A DNA stretch of 5,326 nucleotides, from assembly GCA_022572105.1 (NCBI GenBank), contig JACZWN010000214.1:1-5326 (forward strand), in the 5' to 3' direction. The position numbers and the translations under genes were made by a program. The notes beneath the pieces are model-generated. The model was not told where the DNA came from. It saw only the letters and a program-made list of their open reading frames with translations, and searched no databases. Below, in pieces: positions 1-5,326 of the stretch. The DNA is from Pseudomonadota bacterium. GTDB lineage: Bacteria > Pseudomonadota > Alphaproteobacteria > Kiloniellales > J153. Numbering within the stretch: the stretch's first letter is position 1; each line of letters begins with the position of its first letter.

Positions 1-245
1 GCCGCACAGCAGCCGGAACGCTGCGGTCGGGACAACAAAAAGATCCATCGACGCCAGGCAGCCGACATGGTTTTCGAGGAACATGCGCCTAAGAGGTCTC
101 GACCCCCCTCCCCCGCCCCGCGAGACCGGCGGCCGTCCGCTGCGACGCGGGCGCGACTTCCAGGCCCGGAACAGGCGGAAGCCTTGGCGATGCCAGCCGA
201 TGCAGAAGGGCTACGAGGAGCAGGATGAGCCTCTTTCGCATGGCC
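1..245 (-). pseudogene. Degenerate integrase-core (DDE) transposase remnant, cut by the window edge
   Basis: Read leftward, one open frame covers 210 to 1 and contains GWHRQGFRLFRAWKSR, then SGRPPVSR, then FLENHVG and ASMDLFVVPTAAFRLL. From family knowledge, these match in order the 'WHRxGFRLFWRWKSR', 'GRPxxxR', 'TFLxNH' and 'MDLFVVPT.SFRLLY' blocks of a common IS transposase type with an rve/DDE integrase core. The Asp codon at 43-45 would be the first catalytic acidic residue. The gene is broken. The upstream block RLILLLV (about 212-232) lies in another frame, with a TAG stop at 211-213 in the main frame, so a 1-2 nt indel is implied. The roughly 40-50 residues that normally separate GRPxxxR from TFLxNH ('NPLWGAPRIHGELLKLG' region) are absent, and a glycine-rich stretch stands in their place. 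The remaining DDE core would lie beyond base 1. No terminal inverted repeat was found. The family call is fairly sure; the exact IS name is not. Confidence 0.75.
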
Positions 246-359
246 GGATAGCCAAGGTTTCTGCGGTGTACGGGATTTTGACGAGCCACAGGCGTTAAAA
301 TGGCGAGCGGGGAGTCGGCCGAGGCCTGCTCCAACGGGTCGATACCTTGATCGGTCTCC
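246..359. other. Spacer with no recognisable gene
   Basis: These 114 bases lie between the transposase remnant and the hydrolase stop codon. No frame shows recognisable protein similarity. The stretch may include the non-coding end of the decayed element. The only structure seen is the imperfect hairpin at 311-332, listed separately. Confidence 0.5.
311..332 (-). terminator. Weak hairpin downstream of the hydrolase, possible terminator
   Basis: GGAGTCGGCC and GGCCTGCTCC flank a central GA and pair at 8 of 10 positions, with the innermost pair opening to form a loop. The hairpin lies 27 nt past the hydrolase stop. On the minus strand it is followed, about 11 nt later, by only a short TTTT, so it is a poor intrinsic terminator. 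It could equally be a chance structure in GC-rich DNA. Confidence 0.25.
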
Positions 360-1163
360 TTAGCCCGTCTGTTCCAGCAACGTCTCGGTCAGGAACGAGA
401 CCAGCGGGGCGTTGAAGGTCGTGGGGTCCTCGGCCAACGCCATATGGCGCAGGCCGGGCAGGATCACGCTCCGCGCGCCTGGGATCGCCGAGGCCATGCG
501 CTGGGCCATGTCCGGCGAATTGCCGGAGTCCTCGGCGCCGGTCATCACCAGGGTCGGGCAGCGGATCTCCGTGATGGTGGCGGCGATCTCCGCGTCGCCC
601 TGGGCCAAGACCTGGTAGATCGGCGCGTAGACGTCCTTCCGGTTCGCCGTCACCCAGCTGCGCACGAGGGCCATCATCTCTGGTTGGCGGGCCTGGAAGC
701 CGTCCGTGAACCAGCGCGCCAGGGCAGCATCAACCGTGGCGGCGGGCCCGGACGGGCGGGCCGTCTCGACCCGCCGCATGATGGCGGCCCGCTCGGCGGC
801 GCTGCGGTCGTGCGCCGAGTGGAGGATTGCCAGCGCCGACAACCGGTCGGGATGGTCGAGGGCGAAACGGCGGGCGATCATGCCGCCCAGCGAAAAGCCA
901 ACCACCGCGCAACGCGCCAGCCCGCAATCGTCGAGCAGCTCGAGGGTCTGTGCGGTGAAGGTTCGCAGATCGGGTCGGCCGACCGGGTCCGCACTCTCGC
1001 CATGGCCGAGGAGATCATAGGTCAGCACCTGGAAGTGCGGCGTCAGCGCGGGCAGAAGCCATTGCCACAAGGCCCGGTTCAGGCCCATGCCATGCACGAG
1101 GACAACCGCCGGCCCTTGGCCCTGCAGCTCGTAGGCCGTGCCTCCCGCCGTGATGCGCGTCAT
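360..1163 (-). CDS. Alpha/beta hydrolase (3-oxoadipate enol-lactonase / RutD / MhpC-like fold)
   Basis: This is a 267-residue cytoplasmic alpha/beta hydrolase, a normal length for single-domain members, with no signal peptide. The oxyanion-hole motif HGMG is at residues 24-27. The nucleophile elbow GFSLGG puts the catalytic Ser at 91. The likely catalytic Asp is 212 (TGAEDSGNS), and the His is 240 (GLRHMALAEDP). A mobile cap region spans roughly residues 120-185. The triad is complete, so the enzyme should be active. The start at 1163 lies 14 nt after the RidA-family stop, behind a weak GGTGG Shine-Dalgarno-like sequence (1171-1175), which suggests one operon with translational coupling. The substrate is unknown. 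Family members cleave enol-lactones, aminoacrylate, C-C bonds of ring-cleavage products, and N-acylated methylene-succinates. Pairing with a RidA protein and an aldehyde dehydrogenase favours a catabolic role on a nitrogen-containing intermediate, but this is inference. Confidence 0.9.
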   Translation of the reverse strand: MTRITAGGTAYELQGQGPAVVLVHGMGLNRALWQWLLPALTPHFQVLTYDLLGHGESADPVGRPDLRTFTAQTLELLDDCGLARCAVVGFSLGGMIARRFALDHPDRLSALAILHSAHDRSAAERAAIMRRVETARPSGPAATVDAALARWFTDGFQARQPEMMALVRSWVTANRKDVYAPIYQVLAQGDAEIAATITEIRCPTLVMTGAEDSGNSPDMAQRMASAIPGARSVILPGLRHMALAEDPTTFNAPLVSFLTETLLEQTG

Positions 1164-1177
1164 GGTGGGACCACCAT

Positions 1178-1567
1178 TCAGACTGGCTTGTAGGCCACGA
1201 CCTCGACCTCGACCCGGACATCGACCAACAGGTCATTGACCACGGCCGATCGCGCCGGCGGCCGGTCGGGGAAGTACTCGCCGTAGACCGCATTGAAGCC
1301 GGGGAAATCGGCACGGTCGGTGAGCCAGACCATCGCCTTGACCACGTCCGACAGAGTGCAATCCGCGTCCGCGAGGGTCTTTTTGATATCCTTGAGCACG
1401 GCGCGGGTTTGCTCTTCGATCGAGCCCGTCACCATGGGCGTGCCATCCTTGAAGGGAATTTGCCCGGTGAGGAAGACGAAGTCGCCGGCGCGAATCGCGC
1501 GCGAAAGCGACAGCGCTCGGCCGTCGATCACCAGCGGTTCGCCGATCACTTGCTTCCCATCCACCAT
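1178..1567 (-). CDS. RidA/YjgF/UK114-family protein, probable enamine/imine deaminase
   Basis: This 129-residue protein has the usual RidA length and fold pattern. AGDFVFLTGQIPF lies at 28-39, SIEEQTRAVLKDIKKTLADA at 49-68, FPGFNAVYGEYFP at 88-100, and the signature PPARSAV at 103-109, followed by DVRVEVEVVAY at 116-126. Arg106 matches the Arg (Arg105 of RidA) that binds the carboxylate of 2-aminoacrylate-type enamines. The acidic residue of the C-terminal strand is also present (Glu120/122). The Tyr of the usual PYSQA motif is replaced: the aligned segment reads SLSRAI, with Leu21 in the Tyr position. It is probably a trimeric cytoplasmic enzyme that hydrolyses enamines or imines to carbonyls plus ammonia. 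It is the first gene of a two-gene operon with the hydrolase and is divergent from the dehydrogenase. A strong ribosome site (GGGGAGG, about 6 nt before the ATG) fixes the start. A dedicated pathway deaminase is likelier than general RidA housekeeping, by context only. Confidence 0.9.
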   Translation of the reverse strand: MVDGKQVIGEPLVIDGRALSLSRAIRAGDFVFLTGQIPFKDGTPMVTGSIEEQTRAVLKDIKKTLADADCTLSDVVKAMVWLTDRADFPGFNAVYGEYFPDRPPARSAVVNDLLVDVRVEVEVVAYKPV

Positions 1568-1573
1568 GACGCG

Positions 1574-1580
1574 CCTCCCC
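1574..1580 (-). promoter_or_regulatory. Ribosome binding site of the RidA-family gene
   Basis: On the minus strand GGGGAGG lies about 6 nt before the ATG at 1567-1565. It is a near-ideal Shine-Dalgarno match and decides the start codon. It is much stronger than the site in front of the downstream hydrolase. Confidence 0.75.
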
Positions 1581-1627
1581 CATGCACTAACAGGCTAGTC
1601 TCTCGGGATGGGAAGGAGATCAGAAAT

Positions 1628-1648
1628 TTTCGCCACAATCTGGCGAAA
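1628..1648. promoter_or_regulatory. Inverted repeat in the divergent promoter region, candidate operator
   Basis: TTTCGCCA (1628-1635) and TGGCGAAA (1641-1648) form a perfect 8-bp inverted repeat around the 5-nt spacer CAATC. The centre (1638) is 80 nt from the dehydrogenase ATG and 71 nt from the RidA-family ATG, close to the middle of the 150-bp divergent region. Such placement fits an operator for a dimeric regulator controlling both directions. It is in an AT-richer patch than its surroundings, as expected of a promoter. The repeat is not a convincing terminator, because both flanking genes point away from it. The regulator family is not evident, and no regulator gene is in the window. 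Confidence 0.5.
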
Positions 1649-1703
1649 TAACCCACATGTGCCATAACCCCGGGCGGGACTATGGTAGCGGAATCAAGCG
1701 AGC

Positions 1704-1710
1704 AGGGAGA
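1704..1710 (+). promoter_or_regulatory. Ribosome binding site of the aldehyde dehydrogenase
   Basis: AGGGAGA sits 7 nt before the ATG at 1718 and supports that start. The earlier in-frame ATG at 1682 has no comparable site and would add twelve residues that do not resemble a dehydrogenase N-terminus. Confidence 0.65.
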
Positions 1711-1717
1711 GCTGCCG

Positions 1718-3202
1718 ATGTCTGACCTTGTCAGCTACCGGATGTTCATCGATGGCGCATGGGTCGGCGCCGAAGACGGTAAGACATTCCAGAGCCTCAA
1801 TCCGGCGACGGGTGAGGCCTGGGCCGAGATCCCGGAAGCCACCGTCGGCGATATCGACCGGGCGGTCAGGGCCGCTCATCGCGCCTTTGCGGAGGGGCCC
1901 TGGGCCACCGCCACAGCGACCGAACGGGGCCGCTATCTGCGCAAGCTGGCCGACCTGTTGGCCGACAAATCGGAGGACCTCGGGCGGACCGAGACCATCG
2001 ACACCGGCAAGATGCTCAAGGAAACGCGCTGGCAGGCGAAGTACATCGCCGAGTTCTTCCACTACTACGCCGGCTGCGCCGACAAGATCCACGGCGCCAC
2101 CCTGCCGATCGACAAGCCGGATCTTTTCGTTTTTACCCTGCGCGAGCCATTGGGCGTCGTGGCCGCCGTGGTGCCGTGGAATTCGCAACTCTTTCTGGTT
2201 GCCGTCAAGATCGGCCCGGCGCTGGCGGCCGGCAATACCGTGGTCCTGAAGGCCTCGGAGCATGCCTCGGCCGTGATGCTCGAATTCGGCAAGCTGGTCG
2301 AGGCGGCGGGCTTTCCCGCCGGCGTCGTCAACATCGTGACCGGCCACGGCGAGCCCTGCGGCAAGGCGCTGACCTCGCACCCCTTGGTACAGCGCATTAG
2401 CTTCACCGGGGGACCCGGCTCGGCGCGCCAGATCCTGCACAATTCGGCCGAGAACTTCGCCCAGGTTTCGCTGGAGCTGGGGGGCAAGTCGCCGGTCATG
2501 GTGTTCGAGGATGCCGACATCGAAAGCGCCGTGAACGGCTCGATCGCCGGCATTTTCGGGGCCAGCGGCCAGAGCTGCGTGGCCGGCTCCCGGCTCTATC
2601 TGCACCACAAGATTGCCGACCGGTTTCTCGACACCATGGTCGACCAAGCCAAGCAAATCCGGATCGGCGATCCCCTGGAGGAGGCGACCCAAATGGGGCC
2701 GCTCGCGACCACGGCCCAACTCGAGCGAATCGAGAAGGAAGTCGCCTTCGCTCAGGAAGAGGGCGGCAAGCTGCTGCACGGCGGGCAGCGCCCCGCCCAG
2801 CCGAATCGCGGATGGTACTACGAACCCACCATAATCGAATGTCCGGACCAGAAGCTACGGATCGTCGACACCGAGTTATTCGGCCCGGTCCTGAGCGTGC
2901 TGCGCTTCGAGACGGAAGAAGAGGTTATCAAGCTGGCAAACGATACCAACTACGGGCTCGCCGCCGGCATTTTCACGCGCGACGGGGCGCGCTCCCTACG
3001 GGTCGCACGGGCGACCCGGGCCGGCATCGTCTGGATCAATACCTACCGCGTTGTTTCGCCCATCGCCGAATTCGGCGGCTTCAAGGATTCGGGCTACGGA
3101 CGGGAAAGCGGCTTCCAGGCGATCTACGACTATACGCGGCAGAAGACCGTGTGGATCAACACCTCGAGCGCACCGATGAGCAACCCCTTCGTCATGCGCT
3201 GA
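1718..3202 (+). CDS. NAD-dependent aldehyde dehydrogenase (ALDH superfamily)
   Basis: From the ATG at 1718 this is a 494-residue classical ALDH, full length for the family. It begins MSDLVSYRMFIDGAWV and ends SNPFVMR. All key elements are present: PWN with Asn155 (oxyanion), LKASEHAS with Lys178 and Glu181 (the Glu favours NAD over NADP), FTGGPGSA at 229-236 (Rossmann glycine motif), ELGGKSP with general base Glu253, GQSCVAG with nucleophile Cys287, and ELFGPV with cofactor-binding Glu386. It should oxidise an aldehyde to a carboxylate in the cytoplasm. The style resembles betaine-aldehyde, hydroxymuconic-semialdehyde and related catabolic ALDHs, and the substrate cannot be deduced. It is transcribed divergently from the RidA-hydrolase operon across a shared regulatory region, and its 3' end overlaps the convergent acyl-CoA synthetase by 11 nt. 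It probably supplies the acid that the synthetase activates, which is inferred from context. Confidence 0.95.
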   Translation: MSDLVSYRMFIDGAWVGAEDGKTFQSLNPATGEAWAEIPEATVGDIDRAVRAAHRAFAEGPWATATATERGRYLRKLADLLADKSEDLGRTETIDTGKMLKETRWQAKYIAEFFHYYAGCADKIHGATLPIDKPDLFVFTLREPLGVVAAVVPWNSQLFLVAVKIGPALAAGNTVVLKASEHASAVMLEFGKLVEAAGFPAGVVNIVTGHGEPCGKALTSHPLVQRISFTGGPGSARQILHNSAENFAQVSLELGGKSPVMVFEDADIESAVNGSIAGIFGASGQSCVAGSRLYLHHKIADRFLDTMVDQAKQIRIGDPLEEATQMGPLATTAQLERIEKEVAFAQEEGGKLLHGGQRPAQPNRGWYYEPTIIECPDQKLRIVDTELFGPVLSVLRFETEEEVIKLANDTNYGLAAGIFTRDGARSLRVARATRAGIVWINTYRVVSPIAEFGGFKDSGYGRESGFQAIYDYTRQKTVWINTSSAPMSNPFVMR

Positions 3203-5048
3203 CGGCAGCCTCGTTCCGCGCGGCCGCAACGCGCATCAGAACGTCGACCGCACAGACCCTGTCGGTGAGAACGAAGAGCGGATTGATCTCGATCTCCGCG
3301 ATGTCGTCAGCGTGGGCGCCGACGTACTCCGCCAGCCGATAGAGGGCGTCGACCACCGAGCTCCGGTCCGCACCACGCCGCCCGCGGTACCCGTCGAGCA
3401 GGCGGGCGACCTTGAGGCGGCCGAGCGCAGTTCCGATCTCGGCTTGGCTGGCCGGCAGCAACAGGGTGACGGCGTCGTCGATCAGTTCGGCCAGGACACC
3501 CCCGCTGGCAAGAGTCATGGCCAGTCCGAACTGGGCGTCGCGTCGAACGTTGACCAAGAGTTCGGCGACTGGCTGTTCGATCATGCGCTCGACCAAGAAA
3601 CGGTCGGTCACGGCATCGCCGTCGTAGCTGCCGACCGTGCGGCCCATCTCTGCGACCGCCGCTTCGACCGCCCGCGGGCTGGTCAACCCGAGCCGGACCG
3701 CGCCGGCCTCGGACTTGTGTGGCAGACGGGTGCTGAGCATCTTCAGCACGACGGGAAACCCAAGCTCCGCCGCCAGGTTGGGCGCATCGTCAGCGCTTGC
3801 CAAAGCGCCGGGCGGCACCTCGAGTCCGGCCGCGGCTAGATGCCGCTTGCCGGACAACTCGTCGATCAGCACCACCTCACCTTCGGACGGATGCCCCGGG
3901 TAGAGAGTAAGCACCTCGTTGTCGTGCAAGATGGCCGCGCGGCGACGGCCGAACCAGGCGGCCGCCGCCATGGCATTCAGCGTCTCCTGTAGGCCTTGCA
4001 TCGGCGCGACGCCACTGGCGAGCAGCTCTTCGCGGGTGTCACGGTCGAGGTTCTCCGAAAGCGTGCTGCAGACCGCGGCCGGCAACTTTGCGGCGGCCGC
4101 CGCCGCGACGAATGCTCGGGCGTCGGCGAGGTAGCTCGACTTGCTCTCGTCGAGGCCGGCACTGGGGTAGTCCTGAAGGATGAGCGCGGCATCATGGGGC
4201 TCGGCCAGCAGGGCCTCGAATACCGGACCGGTTTTCTCCGGTTGGCCCCAGATAGGCGTGGTGTAATCGAGCGGATTAGACACTGTGGCGGTGTGGGGCA
4301 GGAGGGCCCCCAGCCGTGCGGTCGTCCGCGCCGTGGGCTGGGGAAACTCCAGACCGATCGTCTCGCCGTAGTCGGCCAGCATCGTCGCGCCGCCGCCCGA
4401 GCAGGTGAATCCGGCGATCCGGTTGCCTTTCGGTACACCGGCGACGGTCACGAACTTGAGCGTTTCGAGGAGCTGCGCGGGGCTGGTGACGCGAATGATC
4501 CCGAGCCGCTCGAACAGCGCCTGGTAGAGATCGTCCGGGCCCGATAGCGAGCCGGTGTGGCTTACGGTCAACCGGGCACCAATCCGCGAGGTGCCGGTCT
4601 TCAGGGCGACGATGGGCTTGCCGTGCTCGAGCGCCTTGCGCGCAGCCGCGCAGACCTGCGCGGTATCCCGGAGTCCCTCGATGTGCAGCCCGATGGCGCG
4701 CACCTCCGGCCGCTCGCACAGAACCTCTACAAAATCCTCGAGCTGCACCACCGATTGGTTGCCCGCCGAGACCATATAGGCGAATGGAACGGAGCGTTGG
4801 CTCATGGTCAGATCGGAGGACAGCATGCCGCTCTGGGTGATGATGGCGGCGCCATAACCCGGGCAAAACCCGCCGTGTGCGAAGGGCCAAAGGGCGGCCC
4901 GGTCGATATAGTTGATCACGCCGTAACAGTTCGGCCCGACCAGTGCCATGTCGCCGGCCGCCTGGACGAGCGCCGCTTCGGCGGCCGCGCCGTCGGCGCC
5001 GGTTTCCCCGAAGCCTGCCGTGTAGCAGACCACGCCGCCGGCGCCCAG
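3192..5048 (-). CDS. NDP-forming acyl-CoA synthetase (acetate-CoA ligase family), N-terminus missing
   Basis: About 618 residues of an ADP-forming acyl-CoA synthetase with fused alpha and beta parts are visible. Such enzymes make an acyl-CoA from acid, CoA and ATP through a phosphohistidine. In order they show: the end of the CoA-binding Rossmann domain (GVVCYTAGFGETG, then ALVGPNCYGVIN); the succinyl-CoA-ligase-like domain (AAIITQSGMLS, VSAGNQS) with SHTGSLSG, whose His codon at 4557-4559 is the expected phosphorylated residue; FTCSGGGATMLADYG and VSNPLDYT; and a C-terminal ATP-grasp domain with GFPVVLKMLSTRLPHKSEAG (Lys at 3741-3743, His at 3717-3719) and IEINPL. Full-length members carry about 100 further N-terminal residues, starting near a GAS motif. 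None is found in any minus-strand frame to the right of about 5050, where plus-strand FliK sequence begins. The frame stays open to 5213, but that part is antisense to FliK and unlike the family. The true start is therefore lost. Substrate unknown; convergent with the dehydrogenase. Confidence 0.9.
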   Translation of the reverse strand: MGAGGVVCYTAGFGETGADGAAAEAALVQAAGDMALVGPNCYGVINYIDRAALWPFAHGGFCPGYGAAIITQSGMLSSDLTMSQRSVPFAYMVSAGNQSVVQLEDFVEVLCERPEVRAIGLHIEGLRDTAQVCAAARKALEHGKPIVALKTGTSRIGARLTVSHTGSLSGPDDLYQALFERLGIIRVTSPAQLLETLKFVTVAGVPKGNRIAGFTCSGGGATMLADYGETIGLEFPQPTARTTARLGALLPHTATVSNPLDYTTPIWGQPEKTGPVFEALLAEPHDAALILQDYPSAGLDESKSSYLADARAFVAAAAAAKLPAAVCSTLSENLDRDTREELLASGVAPMQGLQETLNAMAAAAWFGRRRAAILHDNEVLTLYPGHPSEGEVVLIDELSGKRHLAAAGLEVPPGALASADDAPNLAAELGFPVVLKMLSTRLPHKSEAGAVRLGLTSPRAVEAAVAEMGRTVGSYDGDAVTDRFLVERMIEQPVAELLVNVRRDAQFGLAMTLASGGVLAELIDDAVTLLLPASQAEIGTALGRLKVARLLDGYRGRRGADRSSVVDALYRLAEYVGAHADDIAEIEINPLFVLTDRVCAVDVLMRVAAARNEAAVSA

Positions 5049-5326
5049 GCGGCGCAGGCGGGCACCGGCGCCAAGGGCCTGGTGCAGGCGCAGGCGATGT
5101 CCGGCAACGCCGGCGGCACGGCCCATTCGGGCGGCGGCGAGGGTGCCGCACAGACGGGCACCGGGGGCGTTTCCGGCAGCCAGCAGACCCAGGGCCAGAA
5201 CGCCGTCAACCAATCCGGCAACACCCAGAACCCGGCCCGCACCGGACGTTCCATGGTCGAGCAGGTTACGGTCAAGATCACCAAGGCGATCCAGGCCGGC
5301 AACGACAAGATCACCATTAAGCTTCG
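5049..5326 (+). CDS. fliK: Fragment of flagellar hook-length control protein FliK, open at both ends
   Basis: The plus-strand frame with codons at 5049, 5052 and onward encodes a Gly/Gln/Ser/Ala/Asn-rich low-complexity linker (for example GGVSGSQQTQGQNAVNQSG). The sharply different segment MVEQVTVKITKAIQAGNDK begins at 5253, followed by ITIKL before the window ends. From family knowledge, FliK has a disordered Q/S/G-rich N-terminal part. Its C-terminal Flg_hook domain begins this way and continues with a 'RPxELGxV' motif, which would start right at the cut (the last full codon is Leu at 5322-5324). FliK is exported by the flagellar type III system and sets hook length. No start codon or ribosome site is present: upstream the frame runs into sequence antisense to the acyl-CoA synthetase. 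It has no functional link to the catabolic genes, so its presence points to a misjoin or rearrangement. Confidence 0.72.

Noticed and set aside
444..1193. Plus-strand open frame (249 codons) opposite the hydrolase
   Set aside because: The product is low-complexity Arg/Gly/His-rich and covers the hydrolase with its complete catalytic triad on the other strand. It is a shadow frame.
1641..1668. Possible sigma-70 promoter TGGCGA - 16 nt - CATAAC for the dehydrogenase
   Set aside because: The match is only 3 of 6 at -35 and 4 of 6 at -10, and the -35 overlaps the inverted repeat. It is too weak to list as a feature.
1650..1668. TGGCAC on the minus strand considered as a sigma-54 -24 element
   Set aside because: No GC at the expected -12 spacing follows it, so the bipartite consensus is not met.
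1654..1674. Palindromes CACATGTG and CCCGGG upstream of the dehydrogenase, considered as operator sites
   Set aside because: Short perfect palindromes of 6-8 bp occur by chance in GC-rich DNA. They lack the spaced-arm design of the repeat at 1628-1648.
1682..1717. Upstream in-frame ATG at 1682 as the dehydrogenase start
   Set aside because: It has no good ribosome site, whereas the ATG at 1718 has AGGGAGA at proper spacing and gives a normal family N-terminus.
1694..2779. Long minus-strand open frame (361 codons) opposite the dehydrogenase
   Set aside because: It lies wholly antisense to a well-supported ALDH. Its translation resembles no family and is the usual shadow of high GC at third codon positions.
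4276..5151. Minus-strand open frame overlapping the acyl-CoA synthetase in another frame
   Set aside because: It is Arg/Pro-rich with no motifs, while the alternative frame carries the synthetase signatures over the same bases.
5049..5213. Extension of the synthetase frame to an ATG at 5213 as its true N-terminus
   Set aside because: The extra 55 residues lack the CoA-binding motifs of the family and are antisense to a frame that reads into FliK. The open frame here is probably accidental.
1..5326. CRISPR arrays, tRNA or rRNA genes, toxin-antitoxin pairs, phage genes
   Set aside because: I saw no regularly spaced repeats, cloverleaf-like sequence or conserved rRNA motifs, and no small paired reading frames with supporting ribosome sites.

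Overview
The window is GC-rich, accessory-looking bacterial DNA. Its gene types, composition and the FliK-like fragment at the right edge suggest an alphaproteobacterium, perhaps Rhodospirillales-like. That placement is an inference and rests on no marker gene.

Layout, left to right. Positions 1-245 hold a decayed transposase of the integrase-core (DDE) type on the minus strand, cut by the window edge. It has a frameshift and an internal deletion. A short spacer with a weak hairpin follows. Next comes a two-gene minus-strand operon, transcribed as a RidA/YjgF-family protein (1567 to 1178) and then an alpha/beta hydrolase (1163 to 360). A 150-bp divergent intergenic region (1568-1717) carries a clean inverted repeat. 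An NAD-dependent aldehyde dehydrogenase is read rightward (1718-3202). Its last codons overlap the tail of a convergent NDP-forming acyl-CoA synthetase on the minus strand (about 5048 to 3192). That synthetase is missing its N-terminal CoA-binding region. At about 5030-5065 the homology stops, and the plus strand instead encodes a piece of the flagellar hook-length control protein FliK, which runs off the right edge. This join is either an assembly chimera or a genomic rearrangement.

Taken together, the four metabolic genes look like a small catabolic module. Hydrolysis of an ester, lactone, amide or C-C bond would be followed by deamination of an enamine or imine (RidA), oxidation of an aldehyde to an acid (dehydrogenase), and activation of the acid as a CoA thioester (synthetase). 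The substrate cannot be read from the sequence. No transporter, regulator or ring-opening oxygenase lies in the window, so this is a hypothesis built from enzyme classes and gene arrangement.
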